From contig CM076146.1 of assembly GCA_038025085.1 (NCBI GenBank), forward strand, positions 23,940,501 through 24,004,500: a stretch of DNA of 64,000 nt, given 5' to 3'. Positions 39,001 through 48,100 of the stretch are shown here, in pieces; the first letter of the stretch is position 1; each line of letters opens with the position of its first letter. The notes below the pieces were generated by a model that did no database searches, was not told the origin of the DNA, and was given only the letters and a program-made list of their open reading frames with translations. This stretch comes from Tetragonia tetragonoides. Its lineage: Eukaryota; Streptophyta; Magnoliopsida; Caryophyllales; Aizoaceae. A program made the translations under genes and the position numbers.

Positions 39001-40158
39001 TTTACTAGCCTTTGCTTCTTTAACTTCAGTGGCAGTCAAGGGTAACAATTTGATTCGTTTCTGGTTATGCTCAACAGTATAGATATTGTTTACACCATCA
39101 TGACTAACTTTCCTATCAAATTGCCAAGGACGACCTAACAATATATGACAAACACCCATAGGCAGTACATCACACCATAGATCGTCTTTATAACACCCTA
39201 AAGTAAAGCAAACTCTAGCTTGTTTAGTCACTTTTAACCCTCCCCCATCATTCAACCATTGCACAGTATAGGGTTTAGGATGACTTTTAGTAGGCAAATC
39301 AAGCTTATCAACCATCTCTTTAGAGGCAACATTAGTACAACTCCCAGAGTCAATAATCAAATTGCAAACTTTACCTCTAACCTTGCAGCGAGAATGGAAT
39401 ATTTGCTCCCTTTGGTCGGACTCATCAACGGCCACAGTCGTATGTAGCAATTTCGTAAGGATTAGGGTCTCTCCAACCTCGGGTATACCATAATCTTCAA
39501 TGAATGGCCCTCCAATATCTTCATCACTATCCTCGGTTATGGGCATAACAAACGAGGGCTCCATCTCTTCTAGCTCAGCGATGGTGAGCGCTTTCTTCGA
39601 GCCGCACTCATAGGCATAGTGTCCATATCCTTGACACTTGAAACAACGCAGTTGGTTCTTGTCCTTAGTAGCCACGGCTTTGCCTTTGTCTTGAGTTACG
39701 GGCTTGCTAGGGACACTTGCGCTCTTGGAGAATGTTGCATTCTCTCTTGCATTGTATTGGTTCCGAAAATTTGTATAGCCTTTAATCACATCTCGGGCAA
39801 CCGGTTTTTGCTCCTTCTCTTGCTTCTCAATCTTGAGAGCAATTTTGCAGACGTCCTCAAAGGTTACGTAAGGAATAAGCTCTACCTTGCGCCTTAGAGT
39901 TGGGTTTAGACCTTTGATGAACCGCGCGATCTTTAACTCCTCCTTCTCCTCAAGATCACACATCATGTGCATATGTTCAAACTTCTGGAGGTAGTCTTGT
40001 ACACTTGAGGTTTCTTGGCTTAAGGATGTGAGTTTCAAAAACTGTTCTTGCTCAAATTCTTTAGGCAAAAATCGTTTCTTTAAATATTTCTTGAGTTTGT
40101 CCCAAGTCTCAATCTTTGCTTTCTCTTCCTTCTTGCGTCGAGCCTTTAGGTTTTCATA
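36076..40158 (-). CDS. Gag C-terminal part plus Pol polyprotein (PR-RT-RH-IN), open after the gag stop
   Basis: An open frame of 1,360 codons plus stop continues gag past the TAG. Numbering here starts 30 codons in, at 40068. Gag ends with a CX2CX4HX4C zinc knuckle (C142, C145, H150, C155; about 39604-39645). Aspartic protease shows IDSGS (D240). Reverse transcriptase (about 470-650) has D526 and YLDD at 588-591 (38296-38307). RNase H has D736, E773, D798 and D841. Integrase has the H917/H924/C954/C957 zinc site, catalytic D985, D1046 and E1082, and a GPF module at 1221-1223. All key catalytic residues are present. Residues 1274-1330 are encoded inside the 3' LTR and form an acidic tail without a recognisable chromodomain; a CR-type motif cannot be excluded. 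There is no ATG between the stop and this part, so expression would need readthrough, reinitiation at an internal ATG, or an intact element elsewhere. Frame and domains are certain; CRM clade is probable. Confidence 0.95.
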   Translation of the reverse strand, partial: YENLKARRKKEEKAKIETWDKLKKYLKKRFLPKEFEQEQFLKLTSLSQETSSVQDYLQKFEHMHMMCDLEEKEELKIARFIKGLNPTLRRKVELIPYVTFEDVCKIALKIEKQEKEQKPVARDVIKGYTNFRNQYNARENATFSKSASVPSKPVTQDKGKAVATKDKNQLRCFKCQGYGHYAYECGSKKALTIAELEEMEPSFVMPITEDSDEDIGGPFIEDYGIPEVGETLILTKLLHTTVAVDESDQREQIFHSRCKVRGKVCNLIIDSGSCTNVASKEMVDKLDLPTKSHPKPYTVQWLNDGGGLKVTKQARVCFTLGCYKDDLWCDVLPMGVCHILLGRPWQFDRKVSHDGVNNIYTVEHNQKRIKLLPLTATEVKEAKASKKASRVMVIGEKEMEKEVASETMSYLVLLFEPNMCNNPNYDPELRLLLERFKEVFPEELPPGLPPMRGIEHQIDLVPGAPLPNRPAYRCNPEEAKELQRQVEELVQRGYVRESLSPCAVPALLVPKKDGTWRMCIDSRAVNNITIKYRFPMPRLDDMLDELHGSQLFSKIDLRAGYHQVRIKEGDEWKTAFKTRHGLYEWLVMPFGLCNAPSTFMRLMNEVLIAFLGKFVVVYLDDILIFSKTKEEHLVHLQRVFEKLKEQQLFGKLEKCDFMLPKVIFLGYIVSKDGVHVDPSKVEAMASWPAPTNIHEVRSFHGLASFYRRFIRNFSSITAPITELMKKGEFNWSESAQKAFVEVKEKLCQAPILALPDFDRLFEVECDASGVGIGAVLIQEKRPIAYFSEKLNGARLNYSTYDREFYAIVRALEHWSHYLRPKPFVLHSDHEALKYIHGQQKLNPRHAKWVEFLQSFTFSAKYKDGKSNVVADALSRRNHLLVTLEAKLLGFEHLQELYDKDADFSESFRACKEGEHGDYFIQDGFLFKRNKFCVPRSSVRELLVREVHSGGLAGHFGVTKTLELLKEHFYWPKMLKDVHAIVTRCATCQRAKSAFHKGLYTPLPVPSIPWESVSMDFIVALPRTQRGKDAVMVVVDRLSKMAHFVPCHKTDDASHVADLFYKEIVRLHGIPKTIVSDRDTKFLSYFWKTLWRLVGTKLLFSTSHHPQTDGQTEVTNRTLGTLLRGLVSRSTKDWDIKLAHAEFAYNRTPGFTTGRSPFEIVYGINPYLPIDFVSLPRDDVINVDAKARQQAFQKTCEQVRARVEKMNSRYQARANKGRKQNLFEPGDLVWLHLRKERFPSRRKNKLMPRADGPFQVLEKIGDNAYKIDLPSEYGNVSSTFNVGDLSPYLEDTNLRANSFKEGEVDAGASTLKDKQEDDESRTSKNPVLETLMLDLELLIAKNIMPREVKCEVTMLEWQEDD
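36251..36264 (-). other. Polypurine tract
   Basis: On the minus strand this reads AAAGAAGGGGAGGT and ends exactly at the first base of the 3' LTR. A purine-rich run abutting the 3' LTR is the expected primer for plus-strand DNA synthesis. It lies within the coding frame of the polyprotein, because that frame continues into the LTR. Confidence 0.9.
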
Positions 40159-40578
40159 CTATAAAGAAGCATGCTTGGTGAGTTTAAGCGTGGCTAACTT
40201 GCATCTTCGCCGCTCATCATACTCCTTGTATTCAAAGACTCTCTCCATAGTTCTAAGCCAATCAAGAAAGGCCTCTGGGCCGTAGGAACCGTCATATTCA
40301 GGGAGTTCGACCTTCAAGTTCCTGTCATCATCATAGGGATGTCGTGGTTTAGGAGCGTCATTGGTTCTAGTCCCACTTGTGTCTTCAAACTCCTCATCGA
40401 AGTCGGGGTCACGGTTGTGGTTTCTCCAATGAATTCTGCGCATCCTTGTCTCCATGTTCTCCCTATCTTCTTGGTTTCTTCTTTCCATAGCAGCCATCCG
40501 CTCTTCTTGAGATTTGAAAGACGTCCTAAGATCCTCCATGGCTGTTAACAACTTTGCTAGTTCGCTGGGCTCACCCAT
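40159..40578 (-). pseudogene. Retrotransposon gag, N-terminal part, ended by premature TAG
   Basis: The first in-frame ATG is at 40576-40578, starting MGEPSELAKLL, 149 bases after the primer binding site. The frame is open further upstream through that site, but without an ATG. The 139 residues up to the stop hold a charged, probably coiled-coil segment (residues about 5-50, rich in E, R, K and M), then an acidic stretch. They end in the first half of a retrotransposon Gag (capsid) domain, with LPEYDGSYGPEAFLDWLRTM at about 94-113 and KLTKHASL just before the stop. The TAG at 40159-40161 is in frame with the downstream coding region, which resumes at once with Gag sequence. Gag normally forms the virus-like particle. 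The stop falls inside the capsid domain, before the zinc knuckle, and looks like a nonsense mutation and not a programmed gag-pol signal. Confidence 0.88.
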
Positions 40579-40726
40579 AGCTTCGGTTGTTGGTTTCTTG
40601 GGGGTTTCTTGGATGTCTTCGTGAACAAAGGGCGGATCTTGCAAGAATCTTTCTCTAAAGCTCGCTATGGTGTCGTGTTTATGCTCAGGACCGTGTTGTT
40701 TAAACTTAAGAAAGCTCAAACCTTTA

Positions 40727-40738
40727 GCTTTGATACCA
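40727..40738 (-). other. Primer binding site, tRNA-iMet type
   Basis: On the minus strand this reads TGGTATCAAAGC, 3 bases inside the 5' LTR. It matches the usual plant initiator-methionine primer site TGGTATCAGAGC with one mismatch. This is where reverse transcription would start. tRNA-iMet priming is common in plant gypsy elements, including the CRM clade. Confidence 0.9.
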
Positions 40739-40939
40739 AGTTGATGTGAAATAAGTAACAAAACGGAAATTAACCTTTGATAGTATCACACAAAGGGATC
40801 TTGTTCAAGAATCACTCAAGAACAACTCACGAATCACTCGTAAGGGTTTCAACCTGAATCACTCAGTTTGAGGGGTAAATACTCACGTATTCAATAATTA
40901 ATCATCAAAGCACGAGTTTACAATAGCAAAGCTCTCCCC

Positions 40940-40947
40940 TATTTATA
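40940..40947 (-). promoter_or_regulatory. TATA box of the 5' LTR promoter
   Basis: The plus strand reads TATTTATA, which is TATAAATA on the element's strand, in the context CTATAAATAGGGG. It lies about 457 bp into the LTR, a plausible U3 position. Transcription would begin roughly 25-35 bp further toward lower coordinates. Confidence 0.75.
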
Positions 40948-41164
40948 GACAAAGAAAATCTAAAGCTATTCGGAATCCTAATCCTAGTCCGAATAGGAAA
41001 CTAACTACAAAACTGACTACAATTGTAAAACGGACTAACTAACATCTTTCCTAATACCTAATGGACTTCTAATACTAATAACAATCAGATTATTACTCTC
41101 CTAAACATATTCTAACTAATAAAGGGAATACTAAACGAAATAGAACTGAACAACTGATTACCTA

Positions 41165-41213
41165 GCGCCCAAGGCTCAAAACCGCTGGAACAGTTTCCTT
41201 GGCGCCCAAGGCT
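41165..41213. repeat. GCGCCCAAGGCT direct repeat with hairpin, 5' LTR
   Basis: This is the same 12-bp direct repeat and CCTTGG-CGC-CCAAGG hairpin (41197-41211) as in the other LTR. It lies about 220-270 bp upstream of the TATA box in the promoter-active LTR. Confidence 0.7.
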
Positions 41214-41403
41214 TCTTCTTTTCAGCTTCTAGTCATCTTCTTGCCACTCTAACATAGTTACCTCACACTTTACCTCACGTGGCATTATACTCTTGGCAAT
41301 GAGCAGCTCAAGATCAAGCATTAACGTTTCAAGAACTGGGTTCTTGGACGTTCTTGATTCGTCGTCTTCTTGCTTGTCCTTTAACGTACTTGCTCCTGCA
41401 TCA

Positions 41404-41408
41404 CAAAT
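41404..41408. repeat. Target site duplication, right (CAAAT)
   Basis: CAAAT follows the terminal CA of the right LTR and repeats the bases at 35584-35588. After removal of one copy, the satellite monomer reads continuously as CATCCAAATACTTTGTTTGC. Confidence 0.96.
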
Positions 41409-44400
41409 ACTTTGTTTGCATTCATTTGAATGTGTGAAACTAAACCTAGGATGTTTACAAGTACAAACAAGCTTCAACTCAAGCTTTTGAATGCATTTAT
41501 GCTTTTTAAAAGCTCATACGAGTAGGGTGAAAGAATTTTGAGTTCTTTTGTGTTGTATATTAAGAGAAAGGATCCAAATACTGTGTTTGTATTCATTTGA
41601 GTGTGAAACTACACCTAGGATGTTTACAGTTACAAACAAGCTTCAACTCAAGCTTTTGAATGCATTTATGCTTCTTAAAAGCTCATACGAGTAGGGTGAA
41701 AGAGATTTGAGTTCTTTTGTGTTGTATATTAAGAGAAAGCATCCAAATACTGTGTTTGTATTCATTTGAGTGTGAAACTACACCTAGGATGTTTAGAAGT
41801 ACAAACAAGCTTCAACTCAAGCTTTTGAATGTATTTACGCATTTTAAAAGCTCATACGAGTAGGGTGAAAGAGATTTGAGTTCTTTTGTGTTGTATATTA
41901 AGAGAAAGCATCCAAATACTTTGTGTACATTCATTTGAGTGTGAAACTATACCTAGGATGTTTACAGTTACACACAAGCTTCAACTCAAGATTTTGAATG
42001 CATTTACGCGTTTTAAAAGCTCATACGAGAAGGGTGAAAGAGATTTGAGTTCTTTTGTGTTGTATATTAAGAGAAAGCATCAAAATACGTTGTTTGCATT
42101 TATTTGAGTGTGAAACTACACCTTGGATGTTTACAGTTACAAACAAGCTTCAACTCAAGCTTTTGAATGCATTTATGCTTTTTAAATGCTCATACGAGTA
42201 GGGTGAAAGAGATTTGAGTTCTTTTGTGTTGTATATTAAGAGAAAGCATCCAAATACTTTGTTTGTATTCATTTGAGTGTGAAACTACACCTAGGATGTT
42301 TACAAGTACAAACAAGCTTCAACTCAAGCTTTTGAATGTATTTACGCATTTTAAAAGCTCATACGAGTAGGGTAAAAGAGATTTGAGTTCTTTTGTGTTG
42401 TATATTAAGAGAAAGCTTCCAAATACTTTGTGTACATTCATTTGAGTGTGAAACTACACCTAGGATGTTTACCGTTACAAACAAGTTTCAACTCAAGCTT
42501 TTGAATGCATTTACGCGTTTTAAAAGCTCATACGAGTAGGGTGAAAGAGATTTGGATTCTTTTGTGTTGTATATTAAGAGAAAGCATCCAAATACTATGT
42601 TTGCATTCATTTGAGTGTGAAACTACACCTAGGATGTTTACAAGTACAAACAAGTTTCAACTCAAGCTGTTGAATGAATTTTCGCGTTTTAACAGCTCTT
42701 AGAACTAGGGTGATAGAAATTGAGTTCTTTTGTGTTGTATATTAAGAGAAATCATCCAAATACTTTGTTTTCATTCATTTGAGTGTGAAACTACACCTAG
42801 GATGTTTACAGTTACAAACAAGCTTCAACTCAAGCTTTTGAATGCATTTATGCTTTTTAAAAGCTCATACGAGTAGGGTGAAAGAGATTTGAGTTCTTTT
42901 GTGTTGTATATTAAGAGAAAGCATCCAAATACTTTGTTTTCATTCATTTGAATGTGTGAAACTAAACCTAGGATGTTTACTAGTACAAACAAGCTTCAAC
43001 TCAAGCTTTTGAAAGCATTTATGCTTTTTAAAAGCTCATACGTGTAGGGTGAAAGAGATTTGAGTTCTTTTGTGTTGTATATTAAGAGAAAGCATCCAAA
43101 TACTTTGTTTGCATTCATTTGAGTGTGAAACTACACCTTGGATGTTTACAAGTACAAACAAGCTTCAACTCAAGCTGTTGAACGAATTTACGCGGTTTAA
43201 CAGCTCATACGAGTAAGGTGAAAGAGATTTGAGTTCTTTTGTGTTGTATATTAAGAGAAAGCCTCCAAATACTTTGTTTTCATTCATTTGAATGTGTGAA
43301 ACTAAACCTAGGATGTTTACAAGTACAAACAAGCTTCAACTCAAGCTTTTGAAAGCATTTATGCTTTTTAAAAGCTCATACGAGTGGGGTGAAAGAGATT
43401 TGAGTTCTTTTGTGTTGTATATTAAGAGAAAGCATCCAAATACTTTGTTTGCATTCATTTGAATGTGTGAAACTACACCTAGGATGTTTACAAGTACAAA
43501 CAAGCTTCAACTCAAGCTTTTGAATGTATTTACGCGTTTTAACAGCTCTTACGACTAGGGTGATAGAAATTGAGTTCTTTTGTGTTGTATATTAAGAGAA
43601 AGCATCCAAATACTTTGTTTGTATTCATTTGAGTGTCAAACTACACCTAGGATGTTTACAGTTACAAACAAACTTCAACTCAAGCTTTTAAATGCATTTA
43701 TGCTTTTTAAAAGCTCATACGAGTAGGGTGAAAGAGATTTGAGTTCTTTTGTGTTGTATATTAAGAGAAAGCATCCAAATACTTTGTTTGCATTCATTTG
43801 AATGTGTGAAACTAAACCTAGGATGTTTACAAGTACAAACAAGCTTCAACTCAAGCTTTTGAAAGCATTTATGCTTTTTAAAAGCTCATACGTGTAGGGT
43901 GAAAGAGATTTGAGTTCTTTTGTGTTGTATATAAAGAGAAAGCATCCAAATACTTTGTTTGCATTCATTTGAGTGTGAAACTACACCTTGGATGTTTACA
44001 AGTACAAACAAGCTTCAACTCAAGCTGTTGAACGAATTTACGCGGTTTAACAGCTCATACGAGTAAGGTGAAAGAGATTTGAGTTCTTTTGTGTTGTATA
44101 TTAAGAGAAAGCATCCAAATACTTTGTTTGCATTCATTTGAATGTGTGAAACTAAACCTAGGATGTTTACAAGTACAAACAAGCTTCAACTCAAGCTTTT
44201 GAATGCATTTATGCTTTTTAAATGCTCATACGAGTAGGGTGAAAGAGATTTGAGTTCTTTTGTGTTGTATATTAAGAGAAAGGATCCAAATACTGTGTTT
44301 GTATTCATTTGAGTGTGAAACTACACCTAGGATGTTTAGAAGTACAAACAAGCTTCAACTCAAACTTTTGAATGTATTTACGCATTTTAAAAGCTCATAC

Positions 44401-45860
44401 GACTAGGGTGATAGAAATTGAGTTCTTTTGTGTTGTATATTAAGAGAAAGCATCCAAATACATTGTTTGTATTCATTTGAGTGTCAAACTACACCTAGGA
44501 TGTTTACAGTTACAAACAAACTTCAACTCAAGCTTTTAAATGCATTTATGCTTTTTAAAAGCTCATACGAGTAGGGTGAAAGAGATTTGAGTTCTTTTGT
44601 GTTGTATATTAAGAGAAAGCATCCAAATACTTTGTTTGCATTCATTTGAATGTGTGAAACTAAACCTAGGATGTTTACAAGTACAAACAAGCTTCAACTC
44701 AAGCTTTTGAAAGCATTTATGCTTTTTAAAAGCTCATACGTGTAGGGTGAAAGAGATTTGAGTTCTTTTGTGTTGTATATAAAGAGAAAGCATCCAAATA
44801 CTTTGTTTGCATTCATTTGAGTGTGAAACTACACCTTGGATGTTTACAAGTACAAACAAGTTTCAACTCAAGCTGTTGAATGAATTTTCGCGTTTTTAAC
44901 AGCTCTTAGAACTAGGGTGATAGAAATTGAGTTCTTTTGTGTTGTATATTAAGAGAAATCATCCAAATACTTTGTTTTCATTCATTTGAGTGTGAAACTA
45001 CACCTAGGATGTTTACAGTTACAAACAAGCTTCAACTCAAGCTTTTGAATGCATTTATGCTTCTTAAAAGCTCATACGAGTAGGGTGAAAGAGATTTGAG
45101 TTCTTTTGTGTTGTATATTAAGAGAAAGGATCCAAATACTGTGTTTGTATTCATTTGAGTGTGAAACTACACCTAGGATGTTTAGAAGTACAAACAAGCT
45201 TCAACTCAAGCTTTTGAATGTATTTACGCATTTTAAAAGCTCATACGAGTAGGGTGAAAGAGATTTGAGTTCTTTTGTGTTGTATATTAAGAGAAAGCAT
45301 CCAAATACTTTGTGTACATTCATTTGAGTGTGAAACTATACCTAGGATGTTTACAGTTACACACAAGCTTCAACTCAAGATTTTGAATGCATTTACGCGT
45401 TTTAAAAGCTCATACGAGAAGGGTGAAAGAGATTTGAGTTCTTTTGTGTTGTATATTAAGAGAAAGCATCCAAATACGTTGTTTGCATTTATTTGAGTGT
45501 GAAACTACACCTTGGATGTTTACAGTTACAAACAAGCTTCAACTCAAGCTTTTGAATGCATTTATGCTTTTTAAATGCTCATACGAGTAGGGTGAAAGAG
45601 ATTTGAGTTCTTTTGTGTTGTATATTAAGAGAAAGCATCCAAATCCTTTGTTTGTATTCATTTGAGTGTGAAACTACACCTAGGATGTTTACAAGTACAA
45701 ACAAGCTTCAACTCAAGCTTTTGAATGTATTTACGCATTTTAAAAGCTCATACGAGTAGGGTAAAAGAGATTTGAGTTCTTTTGTGTTGTATATTAAGAG
45801 AAAGCTTCCAAATACTTTGTGTACATTCATTTGAGTGTGAAACTACACCTAGGATGTTTA

Positions 45861-46536
45861 CCGTTACAAACAAGTTTCAACTCAAGCTTTTGAATGCATT
45901 TACGCGTTTTAAAAGCTCATACGAGTAGGGTGAAAGAGATTTGAATTCTTTTGTGTTGTATATTAAGAGAAAGCATCCAAATACTATGTTTGCATTCATT
46001 TGAGTGTGAAACTACACCTAGGATGTTTACAAGTACAAACAAGTTTCAACTCAAGCTGTTGAATGAATTTTCCCGTTTTTAACAGCTCTTAGAACTAGGG
46101 TGATAGAAATTGAGTTCTTTTGTGTTGTATATTAAGAGAAATCATCCAAATACTTTGTTTTCATTCATTTGAGTGTGAAACTACACCTAGGATGTTTACC
46201 GTTACAAACAAGTTTCAACTCAAGCTTTTGAATGCATTTACGCGTTTTAAAAGCTCATACGAGTAGGGTGAAAGAGATTTGAATTCTTTTGTGTTGTATA
46301 TTAAGAGAAAGCATCCAAATACTATGTTTGCATTCATTTGAGTGTGAAACTACACCTAGGATGTTTACAAGTACAAACAAGTTTCAACTCAAGCTGTTGA
46401 ATGAATTTTCCCGTTTTTAACAGCTCTTAGAACTAGGGTGATAGAAATTGAGTTCTTTTGTGTTGTATATTAAGAGAAATCATCCAAATACTTTGTTTTC
46501 ATTCATTTGAGTGTGAAACTACACCTAGGATGTTTA
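45861..46536 (+). repeat. 338-bp dimer duplicated in tandem
   Basis: CCGTTACAAACAAG recurs at 45861 and 46199, and the rare TCCCGTTTTTAAC at 46071 and 46409, both 338 bp apart, or exactly two monomers. The shared rare variant shows a local two-monomer duplication, smaller than the other rearrangements in the window. Confidence 0.88.
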
Positions 46537-48100
46537 CAGTTACAAACAATCTTCAACTCAAGCTTTTGAATGCATTTATGCTTCTTAAAAGCTCATACGA
46601 GTAGGGTGAAAGAGATTTGAGTTCTTTTGTGTTGTATATTAAGAGAAAGGATCCAAATACTGTGTTTGTATTCATTTGAGTGTGAAACTACACCTAGGAT
46701 GTTTAGAAGTACAAACAAGCTTCAACTCAAGCTTTTGAATGTATTTACGCATTTTAAAAGCTCATACGAGTAGGGTGAAAGAGATTTGAGTTCTTTTGTG
46801 TTGTATATTAAGAGAAAGCATCCAAATACTTTGTGTACATTCATTTGAGTGTGAAACTATACCTAGGATGTTTACAGTTACACACAAGCTTCAACTCAAG
46901 ATTTTGAATGCATTTACGCGTTTTAAAAGCTCATACGAGTAGGGTGAAAGAGATTTGAGTTCTTTTGTGTTGTATATTAAGAGAAAGCATCCAAATACGT
47001 TGTTTGCATTTATTTGAGTGTGAAACTACACCTTGGATGTTTACAGTTACAAACAAGCTTCAACTCAAGCTTTTGAATGCATTTATGCTTTTTAAATGCT
47101 CATACGAGTAGGGTGAAAGAGATTTGAGTTCTTTTGTGTTGTATATTAAGAGAAAGCATCCAAATACTTTGTTTGTATTCATTTGACTGTGAAACTACAC
47201 CTAGGATGTTTACAAGTACAAACAAGCTTCAACTCAAGCTTTTGAATGTATTTACGCATTTTAAAAGCTCATACGAGTAGGGTAAAAGAGATTTGAGTTC
47301 TTTTGTGTTGTATATTAAGAGAAAGCTTCCAAATACTTTGTGTACATTCATTTGAGTGTGAAACTACACCTAGGATGTTTACCGTTACAAACAAGTTTCA
47401 ACTCAAGCTTTTGAATGCATTTACGCGTTTTAAAAGCTCATACGAGTAGGGTGAAAGAGATTTGAATTCTTTTGTGTTGTATATTAAGAGAAAGCATCCA
47501 AATACTATGTTTGCATTCATTTGAGTGTGAAACTACACCTAGGATGTTTACAAGTACAAACAAGTTTCAACTCAAGCTGTTGAATGAATTTTCGCGTTTT
47601 AACAGCTCTTAGAACTAGGGTGATAGAAATTGAGTTCTTTTGTGTTGTATATTAAGAGAAATCATCCAAATACTTTGTTTTCATTCACTTGAGTGTGAAA
47701 CTACACCTAGGATGTTTACAGTTACAAACAAGCTTCAAATCAAGCTTTTGAATGCATTTATGATTTTTAAAAGCTCATACGAGTAGGGTGAAAGAGATTT
47801 GAGTTCTTTTGTGTTGTATATTAAGAGAAAGCATCCAAATACTTTGTTTTCATTCATTTGAATGTGTGAAACTAAACCTAGGATGTTTACAAGTACAAAC
47901 AAGCTTCAACTCAAGCTTTTGAAAGCATTTATGCTTTTTAAAAGCTCATACGTGTAGGGTGAAAGAGATTTGAGTTCTTTTGTGTTGTATATTATGAGAA
48001 AGCATCCAAATACTTTGTTTGCATTCATTTGAGTGTGAAACTACACCTTGGATGTTTACAAGTACAAACAAGCTTCAACTCAAGCTGTTGAACGAATTTA

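Larger units (their letters stand above)
35589..41403 (-). mobile_element. Ty3/gypsy LTR retrotransposon, 5,815 bp, CRM-like, nearly intact
   Basis: Two 662-bp LTRs with TG...CA ends flank a 4,491-bp interior holding, on the minus strand, a primer binding site, a gag-pol frame and a polypurine tract. The domain order protease, reverse transcriptase, RNase H, integrase defines Ty3/gypsy; in copia elements integrase precedes reverse transcriptase. The LTRs differ at one site (36137 T against 41290 C), so the insertion is recent. The only visible coding defect is a TAG in gag at 40159-40161. Three traits recall the CRM clade: LTRs beginning TGATG, a polyprotein ending inside the 3' LTR, and location in a satellite array. 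No canonical chromodomain was recognised, and clade placement is not certain. Confidence 0.96.
40742..41403 (-). repeat. 5' LTR of the retrotransposon (right, 662 bp)
   Basis: This is the promoter-bearing copy, because the coding strand runs toward lower coordinates. It contains a TATA box at 40940-40947 and a hairpin-forming direct repeat near 41165-41213. It also holds an untranslated copy of the polyprotein tail, at 41229-41403. That tail copy differs from the one in the 3' LTR by one residue (Ser instead of Asn), due to the single LTR mismatch. Confidence 0.97.

Noticed and set aside
40159..40161. Programmed TAG readthrough between Gag and Pol
   Set aside because: The stop is inside the capsid domain, well before the zinc knuckle and protease, so it is not at a gag-pol boundary. 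Plant elements of this type usually have one uninterrupted frame or a break after the nucleocapsid.
36428..40548. Plus-strand and alternate-frame ORFs across the retrotransposon (for example 36428-36664, 39619-39897)
   Set aside because: They are antisense or off-frame shadows of the gag-pol frame, which accounts for the region.
40579..40761. An upstream extension of gag into the primer binding site and LTR
   Set aside because: The frame is open but lacks an ATG, and it would translate the primer binding site. The ATG at 40576-40578 is the better start.
41229..41477. 82-codon frame spanning LTR and satellite as a separate gene
   Set aside because: Most of it is the untranslated LTR copy of the polyprotein tail read into flanking satellite. 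It starts in satellite sequence without any promoter or homology of its own.
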